From assembly GCF_029223865.1 (NCBI RefSeq), contig NZ_CP119520.1, positions 3,348,001-3,412,000 of the forward strand: DNA of 64,000 nucleotides. Direction: 5' to 3'. Under the pieces are notes generated by a model, which saw only the letters and a list, made by a program, of their open reading frames with translations, was not told where the DNA came from and made no database searches. This DNA is from Telluria mixta (GTDB lineage: Bacteria > Pseudomonadota > Gammaproteobacteria > Burkholderiales > Burkholderiaceae_D). Position 1 is the stretch's first letter; each line of letters begins with the position of its first letter. Positions 1-10,335 of the stretch are shown here, one piece after another. The translations under genes were made by a program, and so were the position numbers.

Positions 1-206
1 GGCGGCGGCGGCGGGGGCGGCGTCTCCGGAGGTGGCGGCGGTTTTACATCTTCAATGATCTTGGTCTCCACTGCCTCGGTCACCTTGCTGATCATCTTTT
101 TGCCGAGACCAGTCACGATCCCGTAAGCAACGATCAGGTGCAAGATGATGACAATGGCGATACCAGTCAAATTCTTCCCGGGGTTCTTCTCATGCGAAAA
201 ATTCAT
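1..206 (-). CDS. tonB: TonB energy transducer, N-terminal part (cut by window edge)
   Basis: The 68 visible codons read as a short cytoplasmic N-terminus (MNFSHEKNPGKN), one membrane helix at about residues 13-33 (LTGIAIVIILHLIVAYGIV), then a periplasmic segment with EDVKPPPPPETPPPPPP. A membrane anchor followed by a Pro-rich spacer beginning 'VKPPPPP' is the standard start of TonB proteins, which carry proton-motive energy from ExbB/ExbD to outer-membrane receptors. The start codon has a good ribosome site (GGAG, 8 nt upstream). The C-terminal receptor-contact domain and any exbB/exbD genes lie outside the window, so the subtype is unknown. Confidence 0.8.
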   Translation of the reverse strand, partial: MNFSHEKNPGKNLTGIAIVIILHLIVAYGIVTGLGKKMISKVTEAVETKIIEDVKPPPPPETPPPPPP

Positions 207-736
207 CCTGCTTTCTCCAATACCAACCTTTTTTTGTTGCTACTAAACCCACAAAACACGACAAAAAGCTAAGAGCCGCATCCGGGACATCGGCGAATTA
301 TACCTACGAATTCTTTTTTGCACATACATTTTTACACCCTCAAAGTGAGCCTATTTGTCTGTAAAAACAGGCAAAGAAAGTGATCAATAAAGAAGGGCCG
401 TGGGCATGCCGATGGAGGTGGAAGTTAGTTGTTTTGCAATGTTATATGGACCCCTTTCATGATGTGTAGAAGATGAGGCGAACGCCCCCAAAACGCCAAA
501 TTTTCCATGCCTATTTTGCAGCTCAGCAAATATCATAAGAAAGACGCGTGGCGTTTCTGCCAACTATATCGAAGTTTCAAGCGGGAGCGCGTACTGTTGA
601 AGCGGTTTTGACCCCGGATAAGAGGGGTCAGCCATAACAAGTCCTTATGTCGATACAGGCACTTGATATGGCTCACTCACCACGTCAGATGTTAGTTGAA
701 CTACATCACAAGGGGAAGATGGTGTCAACAGGATGG
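207..736. other. Intergenic region between tonB and the spoVR terminator
   Basis: No convincing gene. The stretch is less GC-rich than its surroundings and should hold the tonB promoter on the minus strand. Two small dyads are visible: TTTGTCTGT/ACAGGCAAA around 353-377 and TGACCCC/GGGGTCA at 609-615 and 624-630. Neither has a T-tract. They could be operator-like or chance. I see no clear Fur box. Confidence 0.4.
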
Positions 737-770
737 AAGAAAAAAATGCCCGCGCCGAGCAGCGCGGGCA
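737..770 (-). terminator. Rho-independent terminator of the prkA-yeaH-spoVR operon
   Basis: A perfect 9-bp stem TGCCCGCGC/GCGCGGGCA (747-755 and 762-770) with a 6-nt loop is followed on the minus strand by a run of seven T (the A-run at 740-746 on the plus strand). It begins 7 bp after the spoVR stop codon. Confidence 0.9.
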
Positions 771-776
771 GGGAGA

Positions 777-2303
777 TCAGTAACGCGCGCGCTTCTCGCG
801 GCGGCACTCCAGGCTGCTGACGACACGCCCGGATGGGTCAACGGTCTCGAGGCGCACATCGAAGCCCCACAGCCGCGCGACGTGCTTCAGAACCTCATGC
901 GCCTGCTGGTTCAGGGGGCGGCGCTGGAACTGGGTGTGACGCAGCGTCAGCGCGCGGTCGTCTCGCGTGTTGACCTGCCAGACCTGGATGTTCGGCTCGC
1001 GGTTGCCGATATTATATTGATCAGCGAGCTGCTGGCGAACATAGCGGTATCCGGCCTCGTCGTGGATGGCCGAAATCGTCAGCTTGTCGCTGCGGTCGTC
1101 GTCCAGCACGGCGAAGAAGTGGAATTCCCGGATCAGCTTGGGCGACAGGTACTGGGCGATGAAGCTCTCGTCCTTGAAGTTGCGCATCGCAAAGTCGAGC
1201 GTCTTGAGCCAGTCGCTGCCCGCGATGTCCGGGAACCAGGCCTTGTCCTCGTCCGTCGGCTCTTCGCAGATGCGCTTGATGTCTGTCATCATCGCAAACC
1301 CGAGAGCATACGGATTGATGCCATTGTAATAGGGGCTCGTGGCCGGCGGCTGGTAGACGACGTTCGTATGGCTCTGCAGGAATTCCAGCATGAACCCGTC
1401 GCCGACGATTCCTTCTTTATAGAGCTCCTGCAGGATCGTGTAGTGCCAGAAGGTCGCCCAGCCTTCGTTCATCACCTGGGTCTGGCGCTGCGGATAGAAA
1501 TACTGCGAGATCTTGCGCGTGATCCGTACGAGCTCGCGCTGCCAGGGTTCGAGCAGCGGTGCGTACTTCTCGATAAAGTAGAGCAGGTTTTCCTCGGGCT
1601 CGGGCGGGAAGCGCGGCGGCGGCTGGTCCTTGATCTGTTCCTCGCGCCGCGGCAAGGTGCGCCACAGCTCGTTGACCTGCGACTGCATGTATTCCTCGCG
1701 CTCCTTCTGGCGCGCCGCTTCCTGTGCGACCGACAGCTTGGCCGGCCGTTTATACCGGTCCACGCCATAGTTCTGGATCGCGTGGCAGGAATCGAGCAAT
1801 TCCTCGACGGCATCGATACCATGCCGCTGTTCGCACTCGGCAATATAGTTCTTCGCAAAGACCATGTAGTCGACGATGGCGTCGGCATCGGTCCACGTTC
1901 GGAACAGGTAATTGCCTTTAAAGAAAGAATTATGGCCGTAGGCCGCGTGCGCGATCACGAGCGCCTGCATCGTCAGGCTGTTTTCCTCCATCAGATAGGC
2001 GATGCAGGGATTCGAGTTGATGACGATTTCGTAGGCGAGGCCCATCTGGCCACGCTTGTAACTCTTTTCCGTCGTCAGGAAATGCTTGCCGAACGACCAG
2101 TGGTTGTACGAGACGGGCATGCCGACGGACGTGTACGCGTCCATCATCTGCTCGGCCGTGATGATTTCGAGCTGGTTGGGATAGGTGTCCAGGCCGAACT
2201 TCCTGGCCACCCTGCGGATTTCCTCGTGCGCCTGTTCGATCAGGTCGAACGTCCATTCCGACTGCTCGGGCAGGGCACGCGGGTTGTTGGGATCTCTTGG
2301 CAT
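777..2303 (-). CDS. spoVR: SpoVR family protein (YcgB-like)
   Basis: 508 residues, the usual size of proteobacterial SpoVR/YcgB. The family was named from a Bacillus gene for spore cortex formation. In non-sporulating bacteria it is part of the prkA-yeaH-ycgB stress unit and its biochemical role is unknown. The N-terminal region (NQLEIITAEQMMDAY, YNHWSFGKHF) and the His-rich middle (NEGWATFWHYTILQELY) are typical of the family. It is last in a leftward operon, starting 11 bp after the yeaH stop and ending at a strong terminator, so it is probably co-transcribed. Start ATG has a weak GAGG upstream. Confidence 0.93.
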   Translation of the reverse strand: MPRDPNNPRALPEQSEWTFDLIEQAHEEIRRVARKFGLDTYPNQLEIITAEQMMDAYTSVGMPVSYNHWSFGKHFLTTEKSYKRGQMGLAYEIVINSNPCIAYLMEENSLTMQALVIAHAAYGHNSFFKGNYLFRTWTDADAIVDYMVFAKNYIAECEQRHGIDAVEELLDSCHAIQNYGVDRYKRPAKLSVAQEAARQKEREEYMQSQVNELWRTLPRREEQIKDQPPPRFPPEPEENLLYFIEKYAPLLEPWQRELVRITRKISQYFYPQRQTQVMNEGWATFWHYTILQELYKEGIVGDGFMLEFLQSHTNVVYQPPATSPYYNGINPYALGFAMMTDIKRICEEPTDEDKAWFPDIAGSDWLKTLDFAMRNFKDESFIAQYLSPKLIREFHFFAVLDDDRSDKLTISAIHDEAGYRYVRQQLADQYNIGNREPNIQVWQVNTRDDRALTLRHTQFQRRPLNQQAHEVLKHVARLWGFDVRLETVDPSGRVVSSLECRREKRARY

Positions 2304-2314
2304 AGCGGGCCTCG

Positions 2315-3586
2315 CTACTTGGGCTGCTTCTTGAACAATTCGCGGAACACCGGATAGATGTCCGCCGGCGTCACGATCTTCTGCATGGCGAAGTTCTGGT
2401 GCGTGGACGCCACTTCAGCGTACTGCTCCCACAGGTTCTGGGGCGGACCGTCGGTGATCTCGACATACGTGTAGTACTGGACCCTGGGCATGATCGCATT
2501 GCTCAGGATCTGCCTGCACAGCACGGAGTCGTTATCCCAGTTGTCGCCGTCCGAAGCCTGGGCCACGTAGCTGTTCCAGTCGCCGTTGCTGTAGCGTTCG
2601 GTGATGACCTTGTTCAGCAGGTGCAGCGCCGACGAGACGACCGTGCCGCCCGATTCGCGCGAGTGGAAGAACTCGTTTTCGTCGACCTCGGCCGCCGCCG
2701 TGTGGTGGCGGATGAAGACGACGTCGATCCGTTCGTAAACCCGCTTGAGGAACAGGTACAGCAGGATGAAGAAGCGCTTGGCGGTGTCCTTGCGGCTTTC
2801 ATCCATCGATCCGGACACGTCCATGATGCAGAACATGACGGCTGCCGTGGACGGTTTCGGGATCTTGATGCGGTTGCTGTAGCGCAGGTCGATCGGGTCG
2901 ATGAACGGGATCGCCAGCAGGCGCGTGTGCAGGTGGTGGATCTTGTGCTTCAGTTCGATCACCTGCGGGTCGTCGTCCTCCGCACCCTGTTCGCGCAGGT
3001 CGCGCAACTGGTGCTCGAGCGCAGTCAGTTGCTTGCGGGAGGGGCCGCCCACCGCGATGCGCCGGCCGAGCGCGCCGCGCAGGGAGCGCAGCACGTGGAT
3101 GTTCGACGGTGTGCCGGAAATGTTGTAGCCGGCGCGCTGGTTCTTGTATTCGACGACCTGGGTCAACTGCGTCTTGACCATGTTCGGCAGCTCGAGGTCT
3201 TCGAAGAAGTAATTCATGAATTCTTCGCGGCTGAGCTCGAAGATGAAATCGTCTTCGGTCGTCTGCTCGCTGTTGCCGGCACGGCCGCGTCCGGCGCCGC
3301 CGCCACCGCCGCGGGGACGGTTGATCGTGTCGCCTTTCTGGTATTCCGTGTTGCCGGGGTTGACGGTCTCCCAGACGCCGCCATGGGCGTGTCCGAAATG
3401 CGGCTCGCTCACGTCCTTGACGGGAATCGAGACCTTCTCGCCATTCTCTACGTCGGTGATCGAGCGACCCTTGATCGCCCGGCCCACCGCATCCTTGATT
3501 TGCGCCTTATAGCGGCGCAAGAAGCGTTCGCGGTTGACCGCAGACTTGTTCTTGCCCTGCAAGCGTCGGTCGATGAGGTAAGTCAA
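2315..3586 (-). CDS. yeaH: YeaH/YhbH family protein (DUF444, VWA-like)
   Basis: 423 residues and alignable over its full length with E. coli YeaH. The start is TTG, chosen because the protein then begins MTYLIDRRLQGKNKSAVN as the family does, and because a strong AGGAGG ribosome site lies 7 nt upstream. A Gly-rich stretch (PRGGGGGAGRGRAG, near residues 90-105) precedes a von Willebrand A-type domain with a MIDAS-like DVSGSMD motif at about residue 255. The family acts in the same pathway as the PrkA kinase in nutrient stress; its molecular role is not settled. It sits between prkA and spoVR, the usual order. Confidence 0.93.
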   Translation of the reverse strand: MTYLIDRRLQGKNKSAVNRERFLRRYKAQIKDAVGRAIKGRSITDVENGEKVSIPVKDVSEPHFGHAHGGVWETVNPGNTEYQKGDTINRPRGGGGGAGRGRAGNSEQTTEDDFIFELSREEFMNYFFEDLELPNMVKTQLTQVVEYKNQRAGYNISGTPSNIHVLRSLRGALGRRIAVGGPSRKQLTALEHQLRDLREQGAEDDDPQVIELKHKIHHLHTRLLAIPFIDPIDLRYSNRIKIPKPSTAAVMFCIMDVSGSMDESRKDTAKRFFILLYLFLKRVYERIDVVFIRHHTAAAEVDENEFFHSRESGGTVVSSALHLLNKVITERYSNGDWNSYVAQASDGDNWDNDSVLCRQILSNAIMPRVQYYTYVEITDGPPQNLWEQYAEVASTHQNFAMQKIVTPADIYPVFRELFKKQPK

Positions 3587-3770
3587 AACAGGCCTCCTGC
3601 TGAAAGTCGCGGCGGGCCGGATAAGCTTCCCGGTTCCTTACATAATATAACGCGCCGCGTCGTAACGTGGTTGGCGTCGCGGATTCGGTGGACGGCGTCG
3701 TGCCGGTCCACCGGTCCTGCCCGGCGGGCGCTCCATCGCCCGCCCCACGCTCCTGGTTTTGCGATGGCCT

Positions 3771-5693
3771 TTACGAGGACTTCCTTACGCGCAAGTACCA
3801 CTCGCACAGCAGGCGGACCTGCTTGGGCGTATAGCCTTTTTCGACCATACGGGCCACGAAGTCGGCGTGCTTGGTCGCATCTTCCGCGCTGGCTTTCGCG
3901 TTGAACGAAATCACCGGGAGCAGTTCCTCGGTATTCGAGAACATTTTCTTCTCGATCACGGTGCGGAACTTCTCGTAGCTGGTCCACGCAGGATTCTTGC
4001 CGCCGTTCGTCGCCCGCGCTCTCAGCGCGAAGTTGACGATTTCGTTGCGGAAATCCTTCGGGTTCGAAATGCCGGCCGGCTTCTCGATCTTCTCGAGCTC
4101 GGCGTTCAGCGTTTCGCGGTCGAAGCTTTCGCCCGTGTCCGGATCGCGGAATTCCTGGTCCTGGATCCAGAAGTCGGCGAACGTGACGTAGCGGTCGAAG
4201 ATGTTCTGGCCATACTCGGAATAGCTTTCCAGGTAGGCCGTCTGGATCTCCTTGCCGATGAAGTCAACGTAGCGGTTCGCCAGGTGCTCCTTGATATAGG
4301 ACATGTAGCGCTGCTCGGTCTCGCCCGGGAACTGCTCGCGCTCGATCTGCTGTTCCAGCACGTACAGCAGGTGCACGGGGTTCGCCGCCACTTCGGTGTT
4401 GTCGAAGTTGAAGACCTTGGACAGGATCTTGAACGCGAAGCGGGTCGACAGGCCGTTCATGCCTTCGTCCACGCCGGCGTAGTCGACGTATTCGTGCAGC
4501 GACTTCGCCTTCGGATCGGTGTCCTTCAGGTTCTCGCCGTCGTACACCAGCATCTTCGAATAGACGCTCGAGTTTTCCGGGTCCTTCAGGCGCGACAGGA
4601 TCGCGAACTGGGCCATCATGCGCAGCGTGCCCGGGGCGCAGGGCGCCTTGTCGAGCGAGGAATTGCGCAACAGCTTGTCGTAGATCTTGACCTCGTCCGA
4701 CACACGCAGGCAATACGGCACCTTGACGATATAGATACGGTCGAGGAATGCCTCGTTGTTGCGGTTGTTGCGGAAGGTCTTCCACTCGGATTCGTTCGAG
4801 TGCGCCAGGATGATGCCTTCGAACGGGATCGCGCCGAAGCCCTCGGTCCCTTTGTAGTTGCCTTCCTGCGTGGCCGTCAGCAGCGGGTGCAGGACCTTGA
4901 TGGGCGCCTTGAACATCTCGACGAATTCCATCAGGCCCTGGTTCGCCAGGCACAGGCCGCCGGAATAGCTGTAGGCGTCCGGATCGTCCTGGGCATAGTC
5001 TTCCAGTTTGCGGATGTCGACCTTGCCGACCAGCGAGGAAATGTCCTGGTTGTTTTCGTCGCCCGGTTCCGTCTTCGAGATCGCGATCTGCTTCAGGATG
5101 GACGGATAACGTTTTACGACGCGGAACTTGCTGATGTCGCCGCCGTATTCATGCAGGCGCTTGACGGCCCACGGGCTCGGCACCGCACGCAGGAAGCGGC
5201 GCGGGATGCCGTAGTCTTCCTCGAGAATCGCGCCGTCCTCTTCTTCGTTGAACAGGCCGAGCGGCGATTCGTTCACCGGCGAGCCTTTCAGCGCGAAGAA
5301 CGGCACCTGTTCCATCAGGTGTTTCAATTTCTCCGCGATCGACGACTTGCCGCCGCCGACGGGTCCGAGCAGATAAAGAATCTGCTTGCGCTCTTCCAGG
5401 CCTTGCGCCGCATGGCGGAAATAGGAAACGACCTGTTCGATCACTTCCTCCATGCCGTAGAACTCGCGGAATGCGGGATATACCTTGATGACCTTGTTGG
5501 CGAAGATGCGCGACAGGCGCGGGTCGAGGCGGGTGTCGACCAGGGTGGGTTCGCCGATTGCGGCCAGCATGCGCTCGGGAGCGCTGGCGTAAGTCAGGGG
5601 ATCTTTTTTGCAAAGCTGAAGGTACTCAGACAGGGAGTATTCCTCTTCCCGGGTACGCTCATAGCGGGCTGCGTAGTTATCAAAAATGGTCAT
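3771..5693 (-). CDS. prkA: PrkA-type AAA+ serine protein kinase (YeaG)
   Basis: 640 residues. An upstream in-frame ATG at 5756 would add 21 residues, but the ATG at 5693 has a good site (GAGGA, 7 nt away) and gives MTIFDNYAARYERTREEEYSL, matching the family start. The N-terminal AAA+ domain carries a Walker A motif GPVGGGKSS near residue 110; the C-terminal part is the PrkA kinase-like domain. The E. coli homologue YeaG works in adaptation to sustained nitrogen starvation. It is first in the leftward prkA-yeaH-spoVR operon, with a 184-bp gap before yeaH that shows no gene. Confidence 0.95.
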   Translation of the reverse strand: MTIFDNYAARYERTREEEYSLSEYLQLCKKDPLTYASAPERMLAAIGEPTLVDTRLDPRLSRIFANKVIKVYPAFREFYGMEEVIEQVVSYFRHAAQGLEERKQILYLLGPVGGGKSSIAEKLKHLMEQVPFFALKGSPVNESPLGLFNEEEDGAILEEDYGIPRRFLRAVPSPWAVKRLHEYGGDISKFRVVKRYPSILKQIAISKTEPGDENNQDISSLVGKVDIRKLEDYAQDDPDAYSYSGGLCLANQGLMEFVEMFKAPIKVLHPLLTATQEGNYKGTEGFGAIPFEGIILAHSNESEWKTFRNNRNNEAFLDRIYIVKVPYCLRVSDEVKIYDKLLRNSSLDKAPCAPGTLRMMAQFAILSRLKDPENSSVYSKMLVYDGENLKDTDPKAKSLHEYVDYAGVDEGMNGLSTRFAFKILSKVFNFDNTEVAANPVHLLYVLEQQIEREQFPGETEQRYMSYIKEHLANRYVDFIGKEIQTAYLESYSEYGQNIFDRYVTFADFWIQDQEFRDPDTGESFDRETLNAELEKIEKPAGISNPKDFRNEIVNFALRARATNGGKNPAWTSYEKFRTVIEKKMFSNTEELLPVISFNAKASAEDATKHADFVARMVEKGYTPKQVRLLCEWYLRVRKSS

Positions 5694-7331
<1,638 letters not shown>

Positions 7332-7336
7332 CCGCC

Positions 7337-9868
7337 ATGCTGATCCAATCCCTGCGCATGACCGCACGCGACTGGCGTGCCGGCGAACTGCGGTTCCTGC
7401 TGGTGGCGCTGGTGGTCGCGGTGTCGGCGCTGGCGGCCGTCGGCTTCTTTGTCGACCGCATGCGCGCGGGATTGAACCGCGACGCACGCCAGCTGCTCGG
7501 CGCCGACCTGCTCGTGAACGCCGACCAGCCGCTCTCCCAAGCCTGGCGCGATGAAGCGGCGCGGCGCGGCCTGGTGCTGGCGGATACCGTGACGTTTCCC
7601 AGCATGGCGCAGGCAGGGCAGGGTGACGAGTCGCAGGCGCTGCTGGCGTCCGTGAAGGCCGTGTCGACCAACTATCCGCTGCGCGGCGCCATGCGCGTGA
7701 CGACGAGCACGATCGATGCGAGCGAGGCCCTCGGCGACATCACGCACGACACGCCCGCGCCGGGCACGGTCTGGGTCGACGTCAATCTGCTGCCGCCGCT
7801 GCGGGTGAAGGTCGGCTCGACGATCCAGCTCGGCGACAAGAGTTTCAAGATTTCCCGCCTGATCGCGTCGGAGCCGGACCGCGGCGCATCGTTCGCCAAC
7901 TTCGCGCCGCGCGTGATGCTGGCGCTCGGCGACCTGAAAGCCACTGGCCTCGTCGACAACTATGCGCGCGTCACATACCGCATGCAGGTGGCGGCGAAGT
8001 CGCCCAACGACCAGGCGGCGATCGCCGATTACGAGCGCTGGCTGCGCGGCAGGATCGCGGCGGACAACGTGCGCGGCGTGCGCATCGAGACGCTGGAAAA
8101 CGGCCGCCCCGAGATGCGCTCGACGATCGACCGCGCCGAGCGCTTCCTGTCGCTCGTCGGGTTGCTGTCTGCGATGCTGGCCGCGGTGGCCGTCGCGATG
8201 GCCGCGCGCCGCTTCATGCAGCGCCACCTCGATGCCTGCGCGATGCTGCGCTGCCTCGGCATGACGCAGAACGAGGTCGGGGCGCTGTTCCTCATCGAAT
8301 TCGTCATCGTCGGACTCGCGGGCAGCGTGCTCGGCGTGCTGGTCGGCTTCGGCGCCCACTTCGTGCTGCTCGAGATGGTCAAGGGTCTGATTCCCACCGA
8401 GCTGCCGCCCGTGTCGCTGCTGCCCGCGCTGCAGGGCATCGCCACCGGCATGCTGCTGCTCGTGGGCTTCGCGCTGCCGCCCGTGCTCCAGCTGCGCAAC
8501 GTGCCGCACAACCGCGTGATCCGACGCGAACAGGCGGCGCCGAAGCCGCTCGCGCTGGTCACGTACGGCTTCGGCGCGGCCGTCTTCGTCGGGCTGCTGC
8601 TGTGGCAGGCCGGCGACCTGCAGCTCGCGCTGCTCACCGCCGGCGGCTTCGTCGGCGCGTTCGCCCTGTTCGCGCTCGTCGGCTGGCTTGCGCTGCTGTC
8701 TTTGCGCCGTCTGCGCGGCGTGTTCCGCCACCAGGCGTGGCGCTTCGCCATCACGTCGCTGCAGCGGCGTCCGGGCGCGACGGTCGTACAGATCGTGTCG
8801 CTGTCGCTGGGCCTGATGGCGCTGCTCGTGCTGACCGTCGTGCGCGGCGACCTGATGGCCGCCTGGCGCCTCGCCACGCCGCCGGATGCGCCGAACCGCT
8901 TCATCATCAACATCCAGCCCGACCAGCGCGACGGCGTCGCCGGCGCGATCCGCGCGGCCGGCGTGCCCGCCCCGACCTTGTACCCGATGATCCGCGGCCG
9001 CCTCGTCGCCGTGAACGGCAACGCGGTCACCGCGACCACGTACACGGACGAGCGCGCGAAAGGCCTCGCCGAGCGCGAATTCAACCTGTCCTCGACGCGC
9101 GACCTGCCGACGACGAACGAGATCGTGGCGGGCCGCTGGTACCGCGACGCGCCGGGCGTCGCCGAGGCCTCGGTCGAGCAGGGCCTCGCGAACACGCTGC
9201 GCCTGAAACTGGGCGATACGATGCGCTTCGACATGGGCGGCCAGATCGTCGAGGCGAAGATCACGAGCCTGCGCAAGCTGGAATGGGGCTCGATGCGGGC
9301 GAACTTCTTCGTCATCATCAACCCGGCCGCAATGAAGGATGCGCCGACGACGTACATGACCGCGTTCCACCTGGCCGCGCGCGGCATCGGCCTGGCCAAC
9401 ACGCTGACGCGCGCGTGGCCGAATCTCACCGTCATCGATGTCAGCGGCATCATCCGCCAGGTGCAGGAAGTGCTGGACCAGGTCGTCGTGGCGGTGGAAT
9501 TCCTGTTCATGTTTACGCTGGCCTCGGGCGTGCTGGTCCTGTACGCGGCACTGATGGGATCCCAGGCCGAGCGCACGCGCGAAGCGGGCCTGCTGCGCGC
9601 GCTGGGCGCCACGCGCGGCCAGCTGGCGCAGGCGCAGCGTATCGAGTTCATGCTGGTCGGCGGCCTGTCCGGGTTGCTGGCGGCATCGGGCGCGGCGGCG
9701 CTGGGCTGGGCGTTGGCCAACTACCAGTTCAAGTTCCCGTGGACGTTCGATCCGACCGTGTGGATCGCGGGACTGGTCGTGGGCGCGGTGTGCGCGCTCG
9801 TCGGCGGCTGGCTCGGACTGCGCAATGTGTTGCGGCAGCCGCCGTTGCAGACGTTGCGGGAAGCTTGA
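7337..9868 (+). CDS. FtsX/MacB-like ABC transporter permease (YbbP type)
   Basis: 843 residues. One N-terminal membrane helix (about 18-40) is followed by a large periplasmic domain. A core of helices follows at about 270-440 and 460-560, then a second periplasmic domain and a final FtsX block (about 715-835). This double-FtsX layout is that of YbbP-like permeases, which pair with a LolD/YbbA-type ATPase and act mechanically on envelope substrates or lipoproteins. No ATPase gene is adjacent, so the partner must be encoded elsewhere. Start ATG lies 5 bp after the deaminase stop. Confidence 0.85.
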   Translation: MLIQSLRMTARDWRAGELRFLLVALVVAVSALAAVGFFVDRMRAGLNRDARQLLGADLLVNADQPLSQAWRDEAARRGLVLADTVTFPSMAQAGQGDESQALLASVKAVSTNYPLRGAMRVTTSTIDASEALGDITHDTPAPGTVWVDVNLLPPLRVKVGSTIQLGDKSFKISRLIASEPDRGASFANFAPRVMLALGDLKATGLVDNYARVTYRMQVAAKSPNDQAAIADYERWLRGRIAADNVRGVRIETLENGRPEMRSTIDRAERFLSLVGLLSAMLAAVAVAMAARRFMQRHLDACAMLRCLGMTQNEVGALFLIEFVIVGLAGSVLGVLVGFGAHFVLLEMVKGLIPTELPPVSLLPALQGIATGMLLLVGFALPPVLQLRNVPHNRVIRREQAAPKPLALVTYGFGAAVFVGLLLWQAGDLQLALLTAGGFVGAFALFALVGWLALLSLRRLRGVFRHQAWRFAITSLQRRPGATVVQIVSLSLGLMALLVLTVVRGDLMAAWRLATPPDAPNRFIINIQPDQRDGVAGAIRAAGVPAPTLYPMIRGRLVAVNGNAVTATTYTDERAKGLAEREFNLSSTRDLPTTNEIVAGRWYRDAPGVAEASVEQGLANTLRLKLGDTMRFDMGGQIVEAKITSLRKLEWGSMRANFFVIINPAAMKDAPTTYMTAFHLAARGIGLANTLTRAWPNLTVIDVSGIIRQVQEVLDQVVVAVEFLFMFTLASGVLVLYAALMGSQAERTREAGLLRALGATRGQLAQAQRIEFMLVGGLSGLLAASGAAALGWALANYQFKFPWTFDPTVWIAGLVVGAVCALVGGWLGLRNVLRQPPLQTLREA

Positions 9869-9905
9869 TTTACCCGTGGTGCGTGCGTTGCGCTATCATG
9901 GATAG

Positions 9906-10334
9906 ATGTCCGATACCAACGCACCCCAAGAGTCCCAGGACGCGCAGGAAGAGACTCGCAGCCTCTACGAAATCATCGGCGGCGAAACCCGCCTGCGCGA
10001 ACTGGTCGACCGTTTCTACGACCTGATGCAACTGGAGCCGGATTTCGCCGGCATCCACGCGATGCACCCCGTCCCCAACGACAGCTCGCGCGAGAAGCTG
10101 TTCATGTTCCTGTCCGGCTGGATGGGCGGGCCGAACCTCTTCATCGAACGCTACGGTCATCCGATGCTTCGCGCGCGCCACCTGCCGTTCGCCATCGGCA
10201 CGTCCGAGCGCGACCAGTGGCTGCGCTGCATGGCGATGGCGCTGGAAGATCTCGGCTATGACTACGACCTGCGGCTCGCGCTGATGCAATCCTTTTATCA
10301 GACGGCCGACTGGATGCGGAACCGTCCGCATTAA
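9906..10334 (+). CDS. Group II truncated haemoglobin
   Basis: 142 residues. A 2-over-2 globin domain starts after a polar 17-residue N-terminus (LYEIIGGETRLRELVDRFYDLM). Family landmarks are visible: the B10 Tyr in RFYDLM, FLSGWMGGP, the proximal His in ARHLPFAIG and the group II Trp in RDQWLRC. Such proteins bind oxygen and nitric oxide; a role in NO or oxidative protection is inferred from the family. It lies 37 bp after the permease gene and 1 bp before rmuC, so it probably belongs to the same rightward unit. Confidence 0.93.
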   Translation: MSDTNAPQESQDAQEETRSLYEIIGGETRLRELVDRFYDLMQLEPDFAGIHAMHPVPNDSSREKLFMFLSGWMGGPNLFIERYGHPMLRARHLPFAIGTSERDQWLRCMAMALEDLGYDYDLRLALMQSFYQTADWMRNRPH

Positions 10335-10335
10335 T

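Noticed and set aside
696..2357. Long plus-strand ORF opposite spoVR
   Set aside because: A GC-rich antisense shadow: the minus strand codes a full SpoVR with terminator, and the plus translation has no family features.
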